A DNA stretch of 64,000 nucleotides from Gluconacetobacter liquefaciens (GTDB lineage Bacteria > Pseudomonadota > Alphaproteobacteria > Acetobacterales > Acetobacteraceae), in the NCBI RefSeq assembly GCF_003350405.1, contig NZ_QQAW01000013.1:20072-84071 (forward strand), read 5' to 3'. The notes beneath the pieces were generated by a model. That model did not search any database and was not told the DNA's origin. It saw only the letters and a program-made list of their open reading frames with translations. How positions within the stretch are numbered: position 1 is the first letter of the stretch; each line of letters begins with the position of its first letter. Position numbers and translations under genes: made by a program. Shown here in pieces: positions 8,798 to 19,665 of the stretch.

Positions 8798-8882
8798 CTT
8801 CTTTTGTCTTCCGAAAAAGAAGCAAAAAGACTTTTATCCGTTCAGGAGCCTCGCAACGCGCAGCGATAAAGGCTCCTGAACA
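8798..8882. repeat. Terminator-like extragenic element, family III, copy 1
   Basis: A CTTCTTTT/AAAAAGAAG stem is followed by the conserved tail GCAAAAAGACTTTTATCCG and then a second perfect 11-bp hairpin (GTTCAGGAGCC and GGCTCCTGAAC). The same core recurs at 31388, 32827, 38196 and 42059. It lies directly after the queF stop codon, so it may act as its first terminator. Confidence 0.7.
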
Positions 8883-8900
8883 GATCGGCCAAGAACGCAA

Positions 8901-8932
8901 AACGCCCCCGACTCGCAAGAGCCGGGGGCGTT
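8901..8932. terminator. Terminator between converging queF and atpC
   Basis: Perfect 10-bp arms AACGCCCCCG and CGGGGGCGTT with a 12-nt loop. The T-tract is minimal on both sides, but the very stable stem and its place between two converging genes support a bidirectional terminator. Confidence 0.75.
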
Positions 8933-8962
8933 CCACATGAAACCAGTCTACTGGCGAAAGCC

Positions 8963-9385
8963 TCAGGCGGCCTTCACGGCCTCCCCACCAGCGGCTTCGA
9001 TTTCGGCCCGCGCGGACTGCATCTTCGCCATCAGCAGGTCCAGCGCCGGCACGTTCATCTTGTCGGCGGCGTCGTAAGACGCCTCCAGCCCGGCAAGCCG
9101 CTTCTGCGCATCGGCCACCGACAGATCGGCCAGCGCCGTCGCCTGATCGGCCAGAATGGTGCAGCGGGTCGCCGTCATGTCGGCAAACCCGCCGGCGACG
9201 AAAAACCGTTCCGTCACCACGCCATTTTCATATAGTTCGACCACACCGCCGCGCAGCAGCAGCATCATCGGCGCACGATCGGGCATGGCGGCGATATCGC
9301 CTTCCAGGCCCGGGATCACCGCCATCTCGACAGCGCGCGAGAAGAGAACCTTCTCGGGGCTGACGATCTCGACCTCAATCGACAT
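8963..9385 (-). CDS. atpC: F1F0 ATP synthase subunit epsilon
   Basis: A 140-residue epsilon subunit: an N-terminal beta-sandwich (MSIEVEIVSPEKVLFS, then EGDIAAMPDRAPMMLLLRGG) and a C-terminal pair of helices (DAQKRLAGLEASYD, KMQSARAEIEAA). It is part of the F1 central stalk and can inhibit ATP hydrolysis. It is the last gene of atpHAGDC, 31 bp after atpD, and is followed by a terminator. Confidence 0.95.
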   Translation of the reverse strand: MSIEVEIVSPEKVLFSRAVEMAVIPGLEGDIAAMPDRAPMMLLLRGGVVELYENGVVTERFFVAGGFADMTATRCTILADQATALADLSVADAQKRLAGLEASYDAADKMNVPALDLLMAKMQSARAEIEAAGGEAVKAA

Positions 9386-9416
9386 GGGCTGTCTTCCTTG
9401 CGCGGGAGCCGGCCGT

Positions 9417-11811
<2,395 letters not shown>

Positions 11812-11827
11812 GGGTGCCTGTCCGCCT

Positions 11828-13369
11828 TCAGCCCGCGAACTGACGGCTGAACGCCGTCAGGAAGTCGGTCAGACGGACCTCGTTGTCCTTGGTGATCTGC
11901 CGCTCGGTACGGATCGAGTCCAGGATGTCCTTGCCGGCCGCATGCAGCTCGGTCAGGAGCTGGCGTTCGAAGGCCGTCACCTTCTCCACCGGCACATTGT
12001 CGATGAAGCCGCGGGTGCCGGCAAACAGCACGCACACCTGCTCCTCGACCGGCAGCGGCGAGGTCTCGGGCTGTTTCAGCAGCTCGACCAGGCGCGCACC
12101 ACGGGCAAGCTGCTTCTGCGTCGCCGGATCGAGGTCCGAGGCGAACTGCGAGAACGCCGCCATTTCGCGATACTGCGCCAGCTCCAGCTTGATCTTGCCG
12201 GCAACCTGCTTCATCGCCTTGATCTGCGCGGCCGAACCGACGCGCGACACCGAGCCGCCCACGTTCACCGCCGGGCGGATGCCGCGATAGAACAGGTCGG
12301 TCTCCAGAAACACCTGACCGTCGGTGATCGAGATCACGTTGGTCGGGATGTAGGCGGCCACGTCGCCGGCCTGCGTCTCGATGACCGGCAGAGCCGTCAG
12401 CGAACCCGCGCCATATTCGTCCGACATCTTCGCGGCGCGTTCCAGCAGGCGCGAATGCAGGTAGAACACGTCACCCGGATAGGCTTCACGGCCCGGCGGA
12501 CGGCGCAGCAGCAGCGACATCTGGCGGTAGGCCACGGCCTGCTTGGACAGATCGTCATAGACGATCAGCGCATGCATGCCGTTGTCGCGGAAATACTCGC
12601 CCATGGCGCAGGCGGCATACGGGGCCAGATACTGCATCGGCGCCGGGTCGGACGCCGTGGCGGCGACGACGATGGAATATTCCATCGCGCCGGCCTCTTC
12701 CAGCGTGCGCACCAACTGCGCCACGGTCGAGCGCTTCTGCCCGATGGCGACATAGATGCAGTACAGCGACTTCTTGTCGTCGCCCAGCGCGTTGACCGGC
12801 TTCTGCGCGACGATGGTGTCGATCAGGATGGCGGTCTTGCCGGTCTGGCGGTCACCGATGATCAGTTCGCGCTGCCCGCGCCCGATCGGCACCAGCGCGT
12901 CGATCGCCTTGATGCCCGTCTGCATCGGCTCGCCGACCGACTGGCGCGGCATGATGCCGGGCGCCTTGATGTCGGCGCGCTTCATGATCACGTCGCCAAC
13001 CAGCGGGCCCTTGCCGTCGATCGGGTTGCCCAGACCGTCGACCACGCGGCCCAGCAGGGCCTTGCCGGTCGGAACCTCGACCACCTTGCCGGTGCGGGCA
13101 ACGGTGTCGCCTTCGCGCATCTCGGAGTCGTCGCCGAAGATCACGACGCCGACATTGTCGTTCTCGAGGTTCAGCGCCATGCCCTGCTGGCCGGAGGCCG
13201 GGAACTCGACCATCTCGCCGGCCTGCACGTTCTGCAGGCCATAGACGCGGGCGATGCCGTCGCCGACCGACAGGATCGTGCCGGTCTCGGCGACCTCGGC
13301 ACTCGTGTCGAACGAGGCGATCTGCTGCTTGAGGATATCCGAAATCTCAGCGGGACGGATTTCCATCAC
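11828..13369 (-). CDS. atpA: F1F0 ATP synthase subunit alpha
   Basis: A 513-residue non-catalytic nucleotide-binding subunit. It begins [16 protein letters not shown], has the P-loop GDRQTGKTA and the signature around [15 protein letters not shown]. Two adjacent ATG codons are possible; the first overlaps the atpH stop by 4 bp, indicating translational coupling. Length and motif order are normal for the family. Confidence 0.98.
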   Translation of the reverse strand: MMEIRPAEISDILKQQIASFDTSAEVAETGTILSVGDGIARVYGLQNVQAGEMVEFPASGQQGMALNLENDNVGVVIFGDDSEMREGDTVARTGKVVEVPTGKALLGRVVDGLGNPIDGKGPLVGDVIMKRADIKAPGIMPRQSVGEPMQTGIKAIDALVPIGRGQRELIIGDRQTGKTAILIDTIVAQKPVNALGDDKKSLYCIYVAIGQKRSTVAQLVRTLEEAGAMEYSIVVAATASDPAPMQYLAPYAACAMGEYFRDNGMHALIVYDDLSKQAVAYRQMSLLLRRPPGREAYPGDVFYLHSRLLERAAKMSDEYGAGSLTALPVIETQAGDVAAYIPTNVISITDGQVFLETDLFYRGIRPAVNVGGSVSRVGSAAQIKAMKQVAGKIKLELAQYREMAAFSQFASDLDPATQKQLARGARLVELLKQPETSPLPVEEQVCVLFAGTRGFIDNVPVEKVTAFERQLLTELHAAGKDILDSIRTERQITKDNEVRLTDFLTAFSRQFAG

Positions 13370-13962
13370 GCGGCTCCCTTCATGGCGTGGTGCAGGCGGG
13401 TCAGGCGGGAATTGAGGCTGGTGTCATAGAGCCGGGCGCCGACGCGCACGACCAGACCGCCCAGCAGAGCCGCGTCAACGCGCTCCTGAATATTGACCTT
13501 GGAATAGCCGGCCTCGGCGAGGCGGCCCTGAATCTGTATGCGCTGCACGTCCGTCAGCGGCTGGGCCGACACGATCTCGGCCACGGCTTCGCCACGGCGG
13601 GCCGCCGCGATCGCCGCCACGGCGTCCAGGATCTCGGCCAAGCGGGGCAGCCGGCGGTTGCGGGCGACCACGCCCACGAAATTGCGGATGACCCACCCGA
13701 AGCCCTGGGCTTCCAGCACGGCGTCCAGCGCCTTCGTCGACACGGCGATATCCAGCGTGCGATTCGTCAGGACGGCGCGCAACTCGGCGCTTTCCGCGAT
13801 CAGGCGCCGCAGCGCCGCCGCATGGTCCAGCACGTCATCAAGCAGCCAGCGCTCGGCGGCGAAATCGTAGAGGGCCGTCGCGTAACGACCGGGCAGGCCA
13901 TTGGCAACGGAGGCGATCGGTATTGTTGTCGTTCCACCCGAAACCACGGTCGGTCTTTCCAT
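13366..13962 (-). CDS. atpH: F1F0 ATP synthase subunit delta
   Basis: A 198-residue peripheral-stalk subunit. The OSCP/delta helical bundle starts at [16 protein letters not shown]; the C-terminal region has [27 protein letters not shown] and the family motif around [16 protein letters not shown] ~20-residue N-terminal extension (METPTVV-like, actually [15 protein letters not shown]) precedes the core, so a downstream start is possible, though no internal ATG fits well. It is the first gene of the F1 operon; F0 genes are not in this window. Confidence 0.93.
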   Translation of the reverse strand: MERPTVVSGGTTTIPIASVANGLPGRYATALYDFAAERWLLDDVLDHAAALRRLIAESAELRAVLTNRTLDIAVSTKALDAVLEAQGFGWVIRNFVGVVARNRRLPRLAEILDAVAAIAAARRGEAVAEIVSAQPLTDVQRIQIQGRLAEAGYSKVNIQERVDAALLGGLVVRVGARLYDTSLNSRLTRLHHAMKGAA

Positions 13963-14063
13963 CCCAGTGTCTTTAGGTCATTGCAGCGCGCCAACGGCCC
14001 GGCACGAAGTCCAAGCCGATGGCGCGCCTCTAGCATGCTGATCCGCCACGCGCAACACGCGCG

Positions 14064-15197
14064 TCAGGCCGGCACCGAGAGCAGCGCGGGGCGGAAGGCC
14101 GTCGTCTCGCGCTGCACCAGTGTCACGCCCAGATCCACGATGCGCGGCACGTCGTGCCGGCCTGCCAGCAGGTCCAGCACCATGGTCCCCGTCCGCTCGC
14201 CGATCGCGCGGTAATCGACCGCCACCGTCGTCAGCGCGGGCACCACGGCGCCGCCGATCTCAAACCCGCCAAACCCCATCAGCGACACGTCCTCCGGCAC
14301 CCGCACGCCCCGGCGCCGGCATTCCATCAAAGCCCCCACGCCCACCAGATCGGACACGGCGAAGACGGCATGCAGGTCCGGCGCCCTGTCCAGCAGCGCA
14401 CCCATGGCCTGCCCACCCTGGGTAAACGAGACCGGCGGCTTGCCCATCCGCTGTACCAGGTCCTCCCCCAGTCCCTCCTCGCGCAGCACCTCCAGGAAAC
14501 CCTCCAGCCGCCTCCCGCCACGATGGTCGCAGGACAGGCCGTCGCCTTCCGCCGCCAGCACCCCGATTCGGGTATGGCCCAGCGCGATCAGATGGCGGGC
14601 GGCCAGCCGTCCGGCCTCGTGGTTGGAGTACCCGACCATGGGATGCACCGGGTCCGCCACCAGCCCCGCCATCTGCACGATGGGAATCGTCTCGCCCGCC
14701 AGCAGCGCCCGCAGCGCCGGCCCACGCGGCCCCGCCGGCAGCACCAGTGCCTCCGCCCGCCGCCCCAGCATGTCCCGTACATGCCTTAGCATTGCGTTCT
14801 CATCATAGTCGGTATACCCTATCAGCAACTCGTACCCTTCCCGACGGATGATGTCGGTCAGGCCGCGTGCCGCATCGGCGAAATTGGTATTGGTCAGCGT
14901 CGGCACCACAAGGCCGACGAATCCGCTGCGCCGGGTCGAAAGCGCCTCGGCCGCCCGATCAGGCACATAGCCCAGTTCGTCGATCGCCCGCGCGATCGCC
15001 TCGCGCGTGTCGGGCCGCACCAGATGCGGCGCCCGCAGTGCGCGCGACACCGTCATCCGCGACACGCCGGCCCGCACGGATACGTCGATGATGGTCGGCC
15101 GCACGCTGGCGCGCGCCACGACCGCCGCGGCGTCGGGCTCCGTCGTCCGCCGCGCGCCACCCGTCGCTTCCTCGCCCGTCATCCGCCTACCTGCCAT
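14064..15197 (-). CDS. LacI-family transcriptional regulator, probable gluconate repressor
   Basis: A 377-residue LacI/GalR regulator. The helix-turn-helix is TIIDVSVRAGVSRMTVSRAL (residues ~35-54), followed by the hinge DELGYVPDRAAEALSTRRSG. The remaining ~280 residues form a periplasmic-binding-protein-like effector domain (for example LVVPTLTNTNFADAARGLTD). A 30-residue N-terminal extension precedes the HTH. It diverges from a gluconate 5-dehydrogenase gene, starts 167 bp apart, so gluconate or a keto-gluconate is the likely effector. The relation to GntR-type regulators is by position and length, not proof. Confidence 0.9.
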   Translation of the reverse strand: MAGRRMTGEEATGGARRTTEPDAAAVVARASVRPTIIDVSVRAGVSRMTVSRALRAPHLVRPDTREAIARAIDELGYVPDRAAEALSTRRSGFVGLVVPTLTNTNFADAARGLTDIIRREGYELLIGYTDYDENAMLRHVRDMLGRRAEALVLPAGPRGPALRALLAGETIPIVQMAGLVADPVHPMVGYSNHEAGRLAARHLIALGHTRIGVLAAEGDGLSCDHRGGRRLEGFLEVLREEGLGEDLVQRMGKPPVSFTQGGQAMGALLDRAPDLHAVFAVSDLVGVGALMECRRRGVRVPEDVSLMGFGGFEIGGAVVPALTTVAVDYRAIGERTGTMVLDLLAGRHDVPRIVDLGVTLVQRETTAFRPALLSVPA

Positions 15198-15364
15198 CTC
15201 CGCCCATGCCCCTGCGCATCGCGACCACTCCGCGCGTTGGTGCGTTATCCATCCGCGACGCGCTTATAGTCACCTCGCCCGGCGACCAAAGCCACATATA
15301 TCATCAAACGCACGATGCGCCCGCCCAGGGACGGCGCATCCGAGCAGGAAAGAAGGAAACATCC

Positions 15365-16150
15365 ATGCCCGCTTCGCCCCTCTTCGACCTGACCGGCCGA
15401 CTGGCCCTCGTCACCGGCTCCAGCGGCGGAATCGGCTACGCCATCGCCGCCGGCCTGGCCGATGCCGGCGCCCACGTCATCCTGAACGGGCGCGATGCGA
15501 CGAAGCTGGAGGAAGCCGCCGCCCGCCTGCGCGACACCACGCCGCAGGGCGCCACCCGCACCATCCTGACCCGCCCCTTCGACGTCACCGACCGCCAGGC
15601 GGTCGAGGGTGCAGTCGGCGCGATCGAGGCCGAAGACGGGCCGATCCGCATCCTGGTCAACAATGCCGGCATCCAGCGCCGCGCTCCGCTCGATGTCTTC
15701 CCGCCCGAGGACTGGTCCGAGATCATCCGCACCAATCTCGACAGCGTCTTTTTCGTCGGTACGGCGGTCGCCCGGCACATGATCCCGCGCGGCATGGGCA
15801 AGATCATCAATATCGGCAGCGTGCAGTGCGAACTGGCCCGCCCCGGCATCGCGCCCTACACCGCCACCAAGGGCGCGGTGAAGAATCTCACCCGCGGCAT
15901 GTGCGCCGACTGGGCGCGCCACGGCATGCAGATCAACGCCATCGGCCCCGGCTATTTCGAAACGCCCCTGAACCGCGCCCTGGTCGAAGACCCGGAATTC
16001 AACGCCTGGCTGACGAAGCGCACGCCCGCCGGCCGCTGGGGCAAGGTGGAGGAACTCCAGGGCGCCACCATCTTCCTGGCATCGGACGCCTCGTCCTTCG
16101 TCAACGGCCAGACGCTCTATGTCGATGGCGGCGTGCTGTCGGTCCTGTAA
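15365..16150 (+). CDS. gno: Gluconate 5-dehydrogenase (5-keto-D-gluconate reductase), SDR family
   Basis: A 261-residue short-chain dehydrogenase. The cofactor motif is TGSSGGIG (residues 17-24), NNAG is at 99-102, and the catalytic set is Ser152, Tyr165 and Lys169 (YTATK). The segments NAGIQRRAPL, HMIPRGMGKIINI and LARPGIAPYTATKGAVKNLT agree with my memory of Gluconobacter Gno. Reaction: NADP-dependent interconversion of gluconate and 5-ketogluconate in the cytosol, a hallmark pathway of acetic acid bacteria. The ATG at 15365 has a GAAGGAAAC ribosome-binding site. The last 34 bp overlap the converging MFS gene. Confidence 0.93.
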   Translation: MPASPLFDLTGRLALVTGSSGGIGYAIAAGLADAGAHVILNGRDATKLEEAAARLRDTTPQGATRTILTRPFDVTDRQAVEGAVGAIEAEDGPIRILVNNAGIQRRAPLDVFPPEDWSEIIRTNLDSVFFVGTAVARHMIPRGMGKIINIGSVQCELARPGIAPYTATKGAVKNLTRGMCADWARHGMQINAIGPGYFETPLNRALVEDPEFNAWLTKRTPAGRWGKVEELQGATIFLASDASSFVNGQTLYVDGGVLSVL

Positions 16151-17619
16151 CCCGCCACAGGCACAGTCACGGGGACGGGCACGGGCACGGGCACGGGCGC
16201 ATCGTCGAACAGCGCCCGCGCCGCCTGCGCGCTGGCCCGCGCCCGTCCCCCGGTCGTGAAAAACCCCAGCGCGCCCACCGCGCAGGAGAGCGCCACCAGC
16301 AGCCACCAGATCCGGTGCGTCGCCAGCGCCAGCGCGGCGCCGCTCCCCGCCGCGCGGGTCAGCACCGCGCCCATCATCGTCCCCGACAGCGCCACGCCCA
16401 GCAGCGCGCCGACCTGCCGGCTGGTCGAGGCCAGCGCCGCCGCCAGCCCCGCCTGATCGCGCGGCATGCCCGAAACGGCGCTGTTGGTAATCGGCGCGTT
16501 GCACAACCCGAAGCCACAGCCACACAGGCTGTATGAGAGCAGCAGCACCACAGGCGGCGTCACCGGTGTCAGCCCCGTCAGCAGCAGCGCCCCACTTCCA
16601 AGCCCGCACGCCGAAAGCAGCAGCGGCAACCGCGCGCCACGCGCGCCCACCAGCCGCCCCGACAGTGGCGCGCAGGCCACGACCCCCAGCGCGAAGGGCA
16701 GCGTGTACAACCCCGCCCGCATGGCCGAGAGACCGCGCGCCTCCTGAAGATAAAGCGTGTTCAGGAACAGGAACGAACTGAAGATCGCAAAAGCGAAGAC
16801 CGCGATCACGATCGCTCCGGAAAAAGGCAACGCACGAAAAAACCGCAGGTCCAGCATCGGATGCGCACTGCGCCGTTCCACCCGATACAGCACCACCAGC
16901 CCCACCGCCGCAATCGCCAGCCCCGCGCGAATCCCCGGCGCGTGCCAGCCATAATCCCGCGCCTCGATCAGGGCGGCGGTAGCGGCCGCCAGGATCAGGG
17001 CCACCAGCGCCTGCCCCGCCCGGTCGATCGGCCGCACCCGGACCGCCCGCGATTCGGGAATCACCCGCAGGCTCAACACGAGCGCCAGCGCCCCGACAGG
17101 CAGATTGACCAGGAACACGGCACGCCAGCCCACCAGCGTCGTCAGCATGCCGCCGATCAGCGGCCCCAGTGCCAGCGCCAGTCCCGACATCGCGCCCCAC
17201 ACGCCAATCGCCCGCGCCCGTGCCGCGGGCTCGACGAAAACATTGGCAATGATCGATAGCGCCACCGGATTCAGCATCGCCCCGCCCAGCCCCTGGAACC
17301 CACGCGCCAGCACCAGCGCCCACGCGCTGGGCGCCAGACCGCACAACACGGACCCAAGGCAGAAGACGACAATGCCCGAAGTGAACACCAGCCGCCGTCC
17401 GATCCGGTCGGCGGTCGATCCCGCCAGCACCAGCAGCGTCGCCACCACCAGCGTGTAGGCATCCACCACCCATTGCAGGGTCGACAGTCCGCCCCCCAGC
17501 CCGGCGCGAATCGCCGGCAGCGCCACGTTGACGATGGTCACGTCCATCATCACCAGAAAAAGGCTGAGGCAGCAGGCAGCCAGCACCAGATGCGGCCTGA
17601 CGGGAGACGATCGGATCAT
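16117..17619 (-). CDS. MFS transporter, DHA2 (EmrB/QacA-type) drug exporter
   Basis: A 500-residue inner-membrane protein with about 14 predicted membrane segments, typical of the DHA2 family. Visible marks are DVTIVNVALPAI (TM1, residues ~26-37), LQWVVDAYTL, the loop motif GSTADRIGRR and the motif C region around GLALALGPLIGG. The C-terminal ~30 residues are odd: a VPVPVPVPV stretch encoded by a hexanucleotide tandem repeat, and the end overlaps the converging gluconate dehydrogenase by 34 bp. The substrate is unknown; genes of this type often export toxic organic compounds. Confidence 0.9.
   Translation of the reverse strand: MIRSSPVRPHLVLAACCLSLFLVMMDVTIVNVALPAIRAGLGGGLSTLQWVVDAYTLVVATLLVLAGSTADRIGRRLVFTSGIVVFCLGSVLCGLAPSAWALVLARGFQGLGGAMLNPVALSIIANVFVEPAARARAIGVWGAMSGLALALGPLIGGMLTTLVGWRAVFLVNLPVGALALVLSLRVIPESRAVRVRPIDRAGQALVALILAAATAALIEARDYGWHAPGIRAGLAIAAVGLVVLYRVERRSAHPMLDLRFFRALPFSGAIVIAVFAFAIFSSFLFLNTLYLQEARGLSAMRAGLYTLPFALGVVACAPLSGRLVGARGARLPLLLSACGLGSGALLLTGLTPVTPPVVLLLSYSLCGCGFGLCNAPITNSAVSGMPRDQAGLAAALASTSRQVGALLGVALSGTMMGAVLTRAAGSGAALALATHRIWWLLVALSCAVGALGFFTTGGRARASAQAARALFDDAPVPVPVPVPVTVPVAGYRTDSTPPST
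16171..16200. repeat. Hexanucleotide tandem repeat (GGGCAC)n at the 3' end of the MFS gene
   Basis: Four to five units of GGGCAC/GGGGAC in tandem encode the Val-Pro repeats near the C-terminus of the MFS transporter. As the unit is a multiple of three, copy-number change would lengthen or shorten the tail without a frameshift. Confidence 0.7.
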
Positions 17620-17639
17620 GCGCGGAGAATTCGGGAGAA

Positions 17640-17713
17640 TGGAGCGGGCGAAGGGAATCGAACCCTCCTCAGAAGCTTGGAAGGCTACTGCATTACCACT
17701 ATGCTACGCCCGC
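17640..17713 (-). tRNA. tRNA-Gly (anticodon TCC)
   Basis: A 74-nt cloverleaf on the minus strand: acceptor GCGGGCG with CGCCCGC, D arm GCAT/ATGC, anticodon loop CTTCCAA (anticodon TCC), T loop TTCGATTC and encoded CCA. The anticodon stem GTAGC/GCTTC contains one T-T mismatch, slightly unusual. It lies between the MFS gene and tRNA-Trp on the opposite strand. The 217 bp between the two tRNAs hold no gene I can support. Confidence 0.95.
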
Positions 17714-17930
17714 CCATATGGCCCTTCCATACCGCCGAACCCGCCTCTCCGGCAAGCCCTCTCCGCCATCCTGCAAGGGCATGAATCAACACCGGGAAGA
17801 ACGAATCGCCTCCCCCCTCTTGACTTTACCCGCTGGGCATACTTTTTTCCGCTGCCTGCGCCGGGTTCGCACGGGTGGCCAGGGGAACAGCTTTCCGCTA
17901 TTCCGTTGGTCGGCGCCGCAGGCGGCTTGC

Positions 17931-18007
17931 AGGGGTGTAGCTCAATTGGCTAGAGCGCCGGTCTCCAAAACCGGAGGTTGTGGGTTCGAGACCCTCCACC
18001 CCTGCCA
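17931..18007 (+). tRNA. tRNA-Trp (anticodon CCA)
   Basis: A 77-nt cloverleaf: acceptor AGGGGTG with CACCCCT, D arm GCTC/GAGC, anticodon stem CCGGT/ACCGG around the loop CTCCAAA (anticodon CCA), T loop TTCGAGA, and encoded CCA end. It sits 127 bp upstream of secE, the classical tRNA-Trp-secE-nusG order. Confidence 0.97.
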
Positions 18008-18134
18008 CTCGCCCCGGTCGGGAGTTTTCCCGCCCGGACCGTGACGGTGCCCCCGACATGCAGTATTTGGGTGTTTCCGGCCTCGTCCGCGCTCCGGTCC
18101 GGACTGCGGCGTGGTGGTTCGAGAAGGGTGTTTC

Positions 18135-18329
18135 GTGTCGGTCAGTCCCGCGAAATTTGTGCAAGATGTCCGCGCCGAGGCGAGCAAGGTCACATGGCCC
18201 ACACGTCGCGCCACGCTGGTGACGACAGGTGCCGTGCTGGCAATGGCCACCATGACGTCGGTTTTCTTCTTTGTCGTCGACCAGATCATCGGCCTGGGCG
18301 TACGTGAACTTTTTGGGCTGGGAGGCTGA
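18135..18329 (+). CDS. secE: Preprotein translocase subunit SecE
   Basis: A 64-residue single-span SecE. The GTG at 18135 has GAGAAGGG about 6 nt upstream, preferred over a longer frame starting at 18111. The amphipathic cytoplasmic helix is KFVQDVRAEASKVTWPTRR, containing the conserved KVTWP motif, and the membrane segment runs from about TTGAVLAMATMTSVFFFVVD. It is an inner-membrane component of SecYEG. nusG starts 9 bp after its stop, so the two are co-transcribed. Confidence 0.95.
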   Translation: MSVSPAKFVQDVRAEASKVTWPTRRATLVTTGAVLAMATMTSVFFFVVDQIIGLGVRELFGLGG

Positions 18330-18338
18330 GGAACGACC

Positions 18339-18869
18339 ATGGCAAAACGTTGGTACGTCGTTCACGTCTATTCAGGCTTCGAGAAGAAGATCGCCCAGCA
18401 CATCAAGGAGCAGGCGGCTCAGAAGGGTCTGTCCGACCATTTCGGTGACATTCTGGTCCCCTCCGAAGAGGTGGTCGAGGTCCGTCGTGGCCAGAAGGTC
18501 AGTTCCGAGCGGAAGTTCTTCCCCGGCTACGTGCTGGTCAACATGGAACTGACCGACGAAGCCTGGCATCTGGTCAAGGACACTCCCAAGGTCACCGGCT
18601 TCCTGGGCACCAAGACCCGTCCCTCGCCGATCCCCGCGGCCGAAGCCGAGCGGATCATGAAGCAGGCGCAGGAAGGCGTGGAGCGTCCCCGCCCCTCCAT
18701 TACCTTCGAGATCGGCGAGCAGGTGCGCGTGTCCGACGGCCCGTTCACCTCCTTCAACGGCACGATCGAGGAAGTGGACGAGGAAAAGGCGCGCCTCAAG
18801 GTCAGCGTTTCGATCTTCGGTCGCTCGACCCCGGTCGACCTCGAATACAGCCAGGTCGAAAAACTCTAA
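18339..18869 (+). CDS. nusG: Transcription termination/antitermination factor NusG
   Basis: A 176-residue NusG of normal length. The NGN domain opens with [19 protein letters not shown] and contains the [12 protein letters not shown] motif; the C-terminal KOW domain has the motif [20 protein letters not shown]. Known role: binds RNA polymerase to suppress pausing and links it to Rho or the ribosome. Unusually, it is followed by a strong terminator and an unrelated converging operon rather than rplK-rplA. Confidence 0.97.
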   Translation: MAKRWYVVHVYSGFEKKIAQHIKEQAAQKGLSDHFGDILVPSEEVVEVRRGQKVSSERKFFPGYVLVNMELTDEAWHLVKDTPKVTGFLGTKTRPSPIPAAEAERIMKQAQEGVERPRPSITFEIGEQVRVSDGPFTSFNGTIEEVDEEKARLKVSVSIFGRSTPVDLEYSQVEKL

Positions 18870-18891
18870 GACAGCCCGACCATCCAGATAC

Positions 18892-18922
18892 AAAAAGGGG
18901 CGCCGCAAGGCGCCCCTTTTTC
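18892..18922 (+). terminator. Intrinsic terminator after nusG
   Basis: AAAAAGGGGCGCC, a GCAA loop, then GGCGCCCCTTTTT: a perfect 13-bp inverted repeat with a T-tract on the plus strand and matching A-run on the left. It ends the secE-nusG transcript 23 bp after the stop. Confidence 0.95.
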
Positions 18923-18969
18923 GTTCCAACGGCTTTGTCCTTTGGAAACCCAATCGTTATTCAATAATC

Positions 18970-19022
18970 GGGGTGCAGGGCCTCAGGCCCTGCCGGGTCC
19001 AGGGCAGCGCCCTGGCCTGCCC
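18970..19022. repeat. Double-hairpin extragenic element, family II, copy 1
   Basis: Two short hairpins in a row: GCAGGGCCTCAGGCCCTGC, then CCAGGGCAGCGCCCTGG, joined by CGGGT, ending CCCCTCA at the pqiC stop codon. The second copy, with compensating base changes, is at 34901-34962. Both sit in gaps between converging genes. Confidence 0.7.
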
Positions 19023-19023
19023 C

Positions 19024-19662
19024 TCAAACAGGTGGCGCCACAGGCCCAAGCGCCCGCAGATGCGCCGCCGCACGATCCGCCACCTGCCCCAGCAACGCAC
19101 TCAGCGCCGCCACCAGACCGGCCGTCCCCGAACCGCTGACCGGCAGGTTCAGCGCCAGCACGTCCGACGCCCCACCATCATGCCCCAGCCAGTGGACAGC
19201 CAGAGTACCCCCCAGCACTGCCTGTCCCCCGGCATCGCGCGAAAAGCGCGTCAGCGTCAGCTCGACCGCCGCCAACGCCGTGGTCGCCACCGCGTCGTTC
19301 TGGGCGAAGATGGTGCTGCCCGGCAGGCGCTGCTGCAGGTCGGCAGTCAGTACGTGACCTATCATGCTCGGCAGCGACTCGCTCCAGGCATCGCCGCTCG
19401 CGGTCTTCAAGCGATAATCGCCCTCGCTGCGCACGATGCGCTCGCGGTCCAGCGATGTCGCGACCGAAGGCGTCCGCACCTCGATCACCGCCGGCCCACC
19501 CGCCTGGACGGCACCGGGCCACGGCACGAGGGCATAGAGGTTCGGGTCCGACGAACACGCGGCCAGCGGGCCGGCGGCGGCGACGGCAAACAGGCCGCCA
19601 GCCCCCCGCAGAACCGCCCGTCGTGAGGCAAACGGGCGGGAAGGATGCCCTGACAGTCTCAT
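19024..19662 (-). CDS. pqiC: PqiC-type ABC transport auxiliary lipoprotein
   Basis: A 212-residue protein with a twin-arginine-like start (SRRAVLRGAGG) and a lipobox ending at LAACSS, so it is probably anchored in the outer membrane from the periplasm. The body matches the DUF330/PqiC fold (YALVPWPG, IEVRTPSVATSLDRERIV, LTLTRFSRDAG). Known role: works with PqiB in a bridge that moves lipids between membranes. It starts 3 bp after the pqiB stop; last gene of pqiABC. Confidence 0.87.
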   Translation of the reverse strand: MRLSGHPSRPFASRRAVLRGAGGLFAVAAAGPLAACSSDPNLYALVPWPGAVQAGGPAVIEVRTPSVATSLDRERIVRSEGDYRLKTASGDAWSESLPSMIGHVLTADLQQRLPGSTIFAQNDAVATTALAAVELTLTRFSRDAGGQAVLGGTLAVHWLGHDGGASDVLALNLPVSGSGTAGLVAALSALLGQVADRAAAHLRALGPVAPPV

Positions 19663-19665
19663 AGG

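Noticed and set aside
15245..17473. Long minus-strand open frame over gno and the MFS gene
   Set aside because: Low-complexity Gly/Ala/Arg-rich translation in the wrong frame; gno and the MFS gene explain the region.
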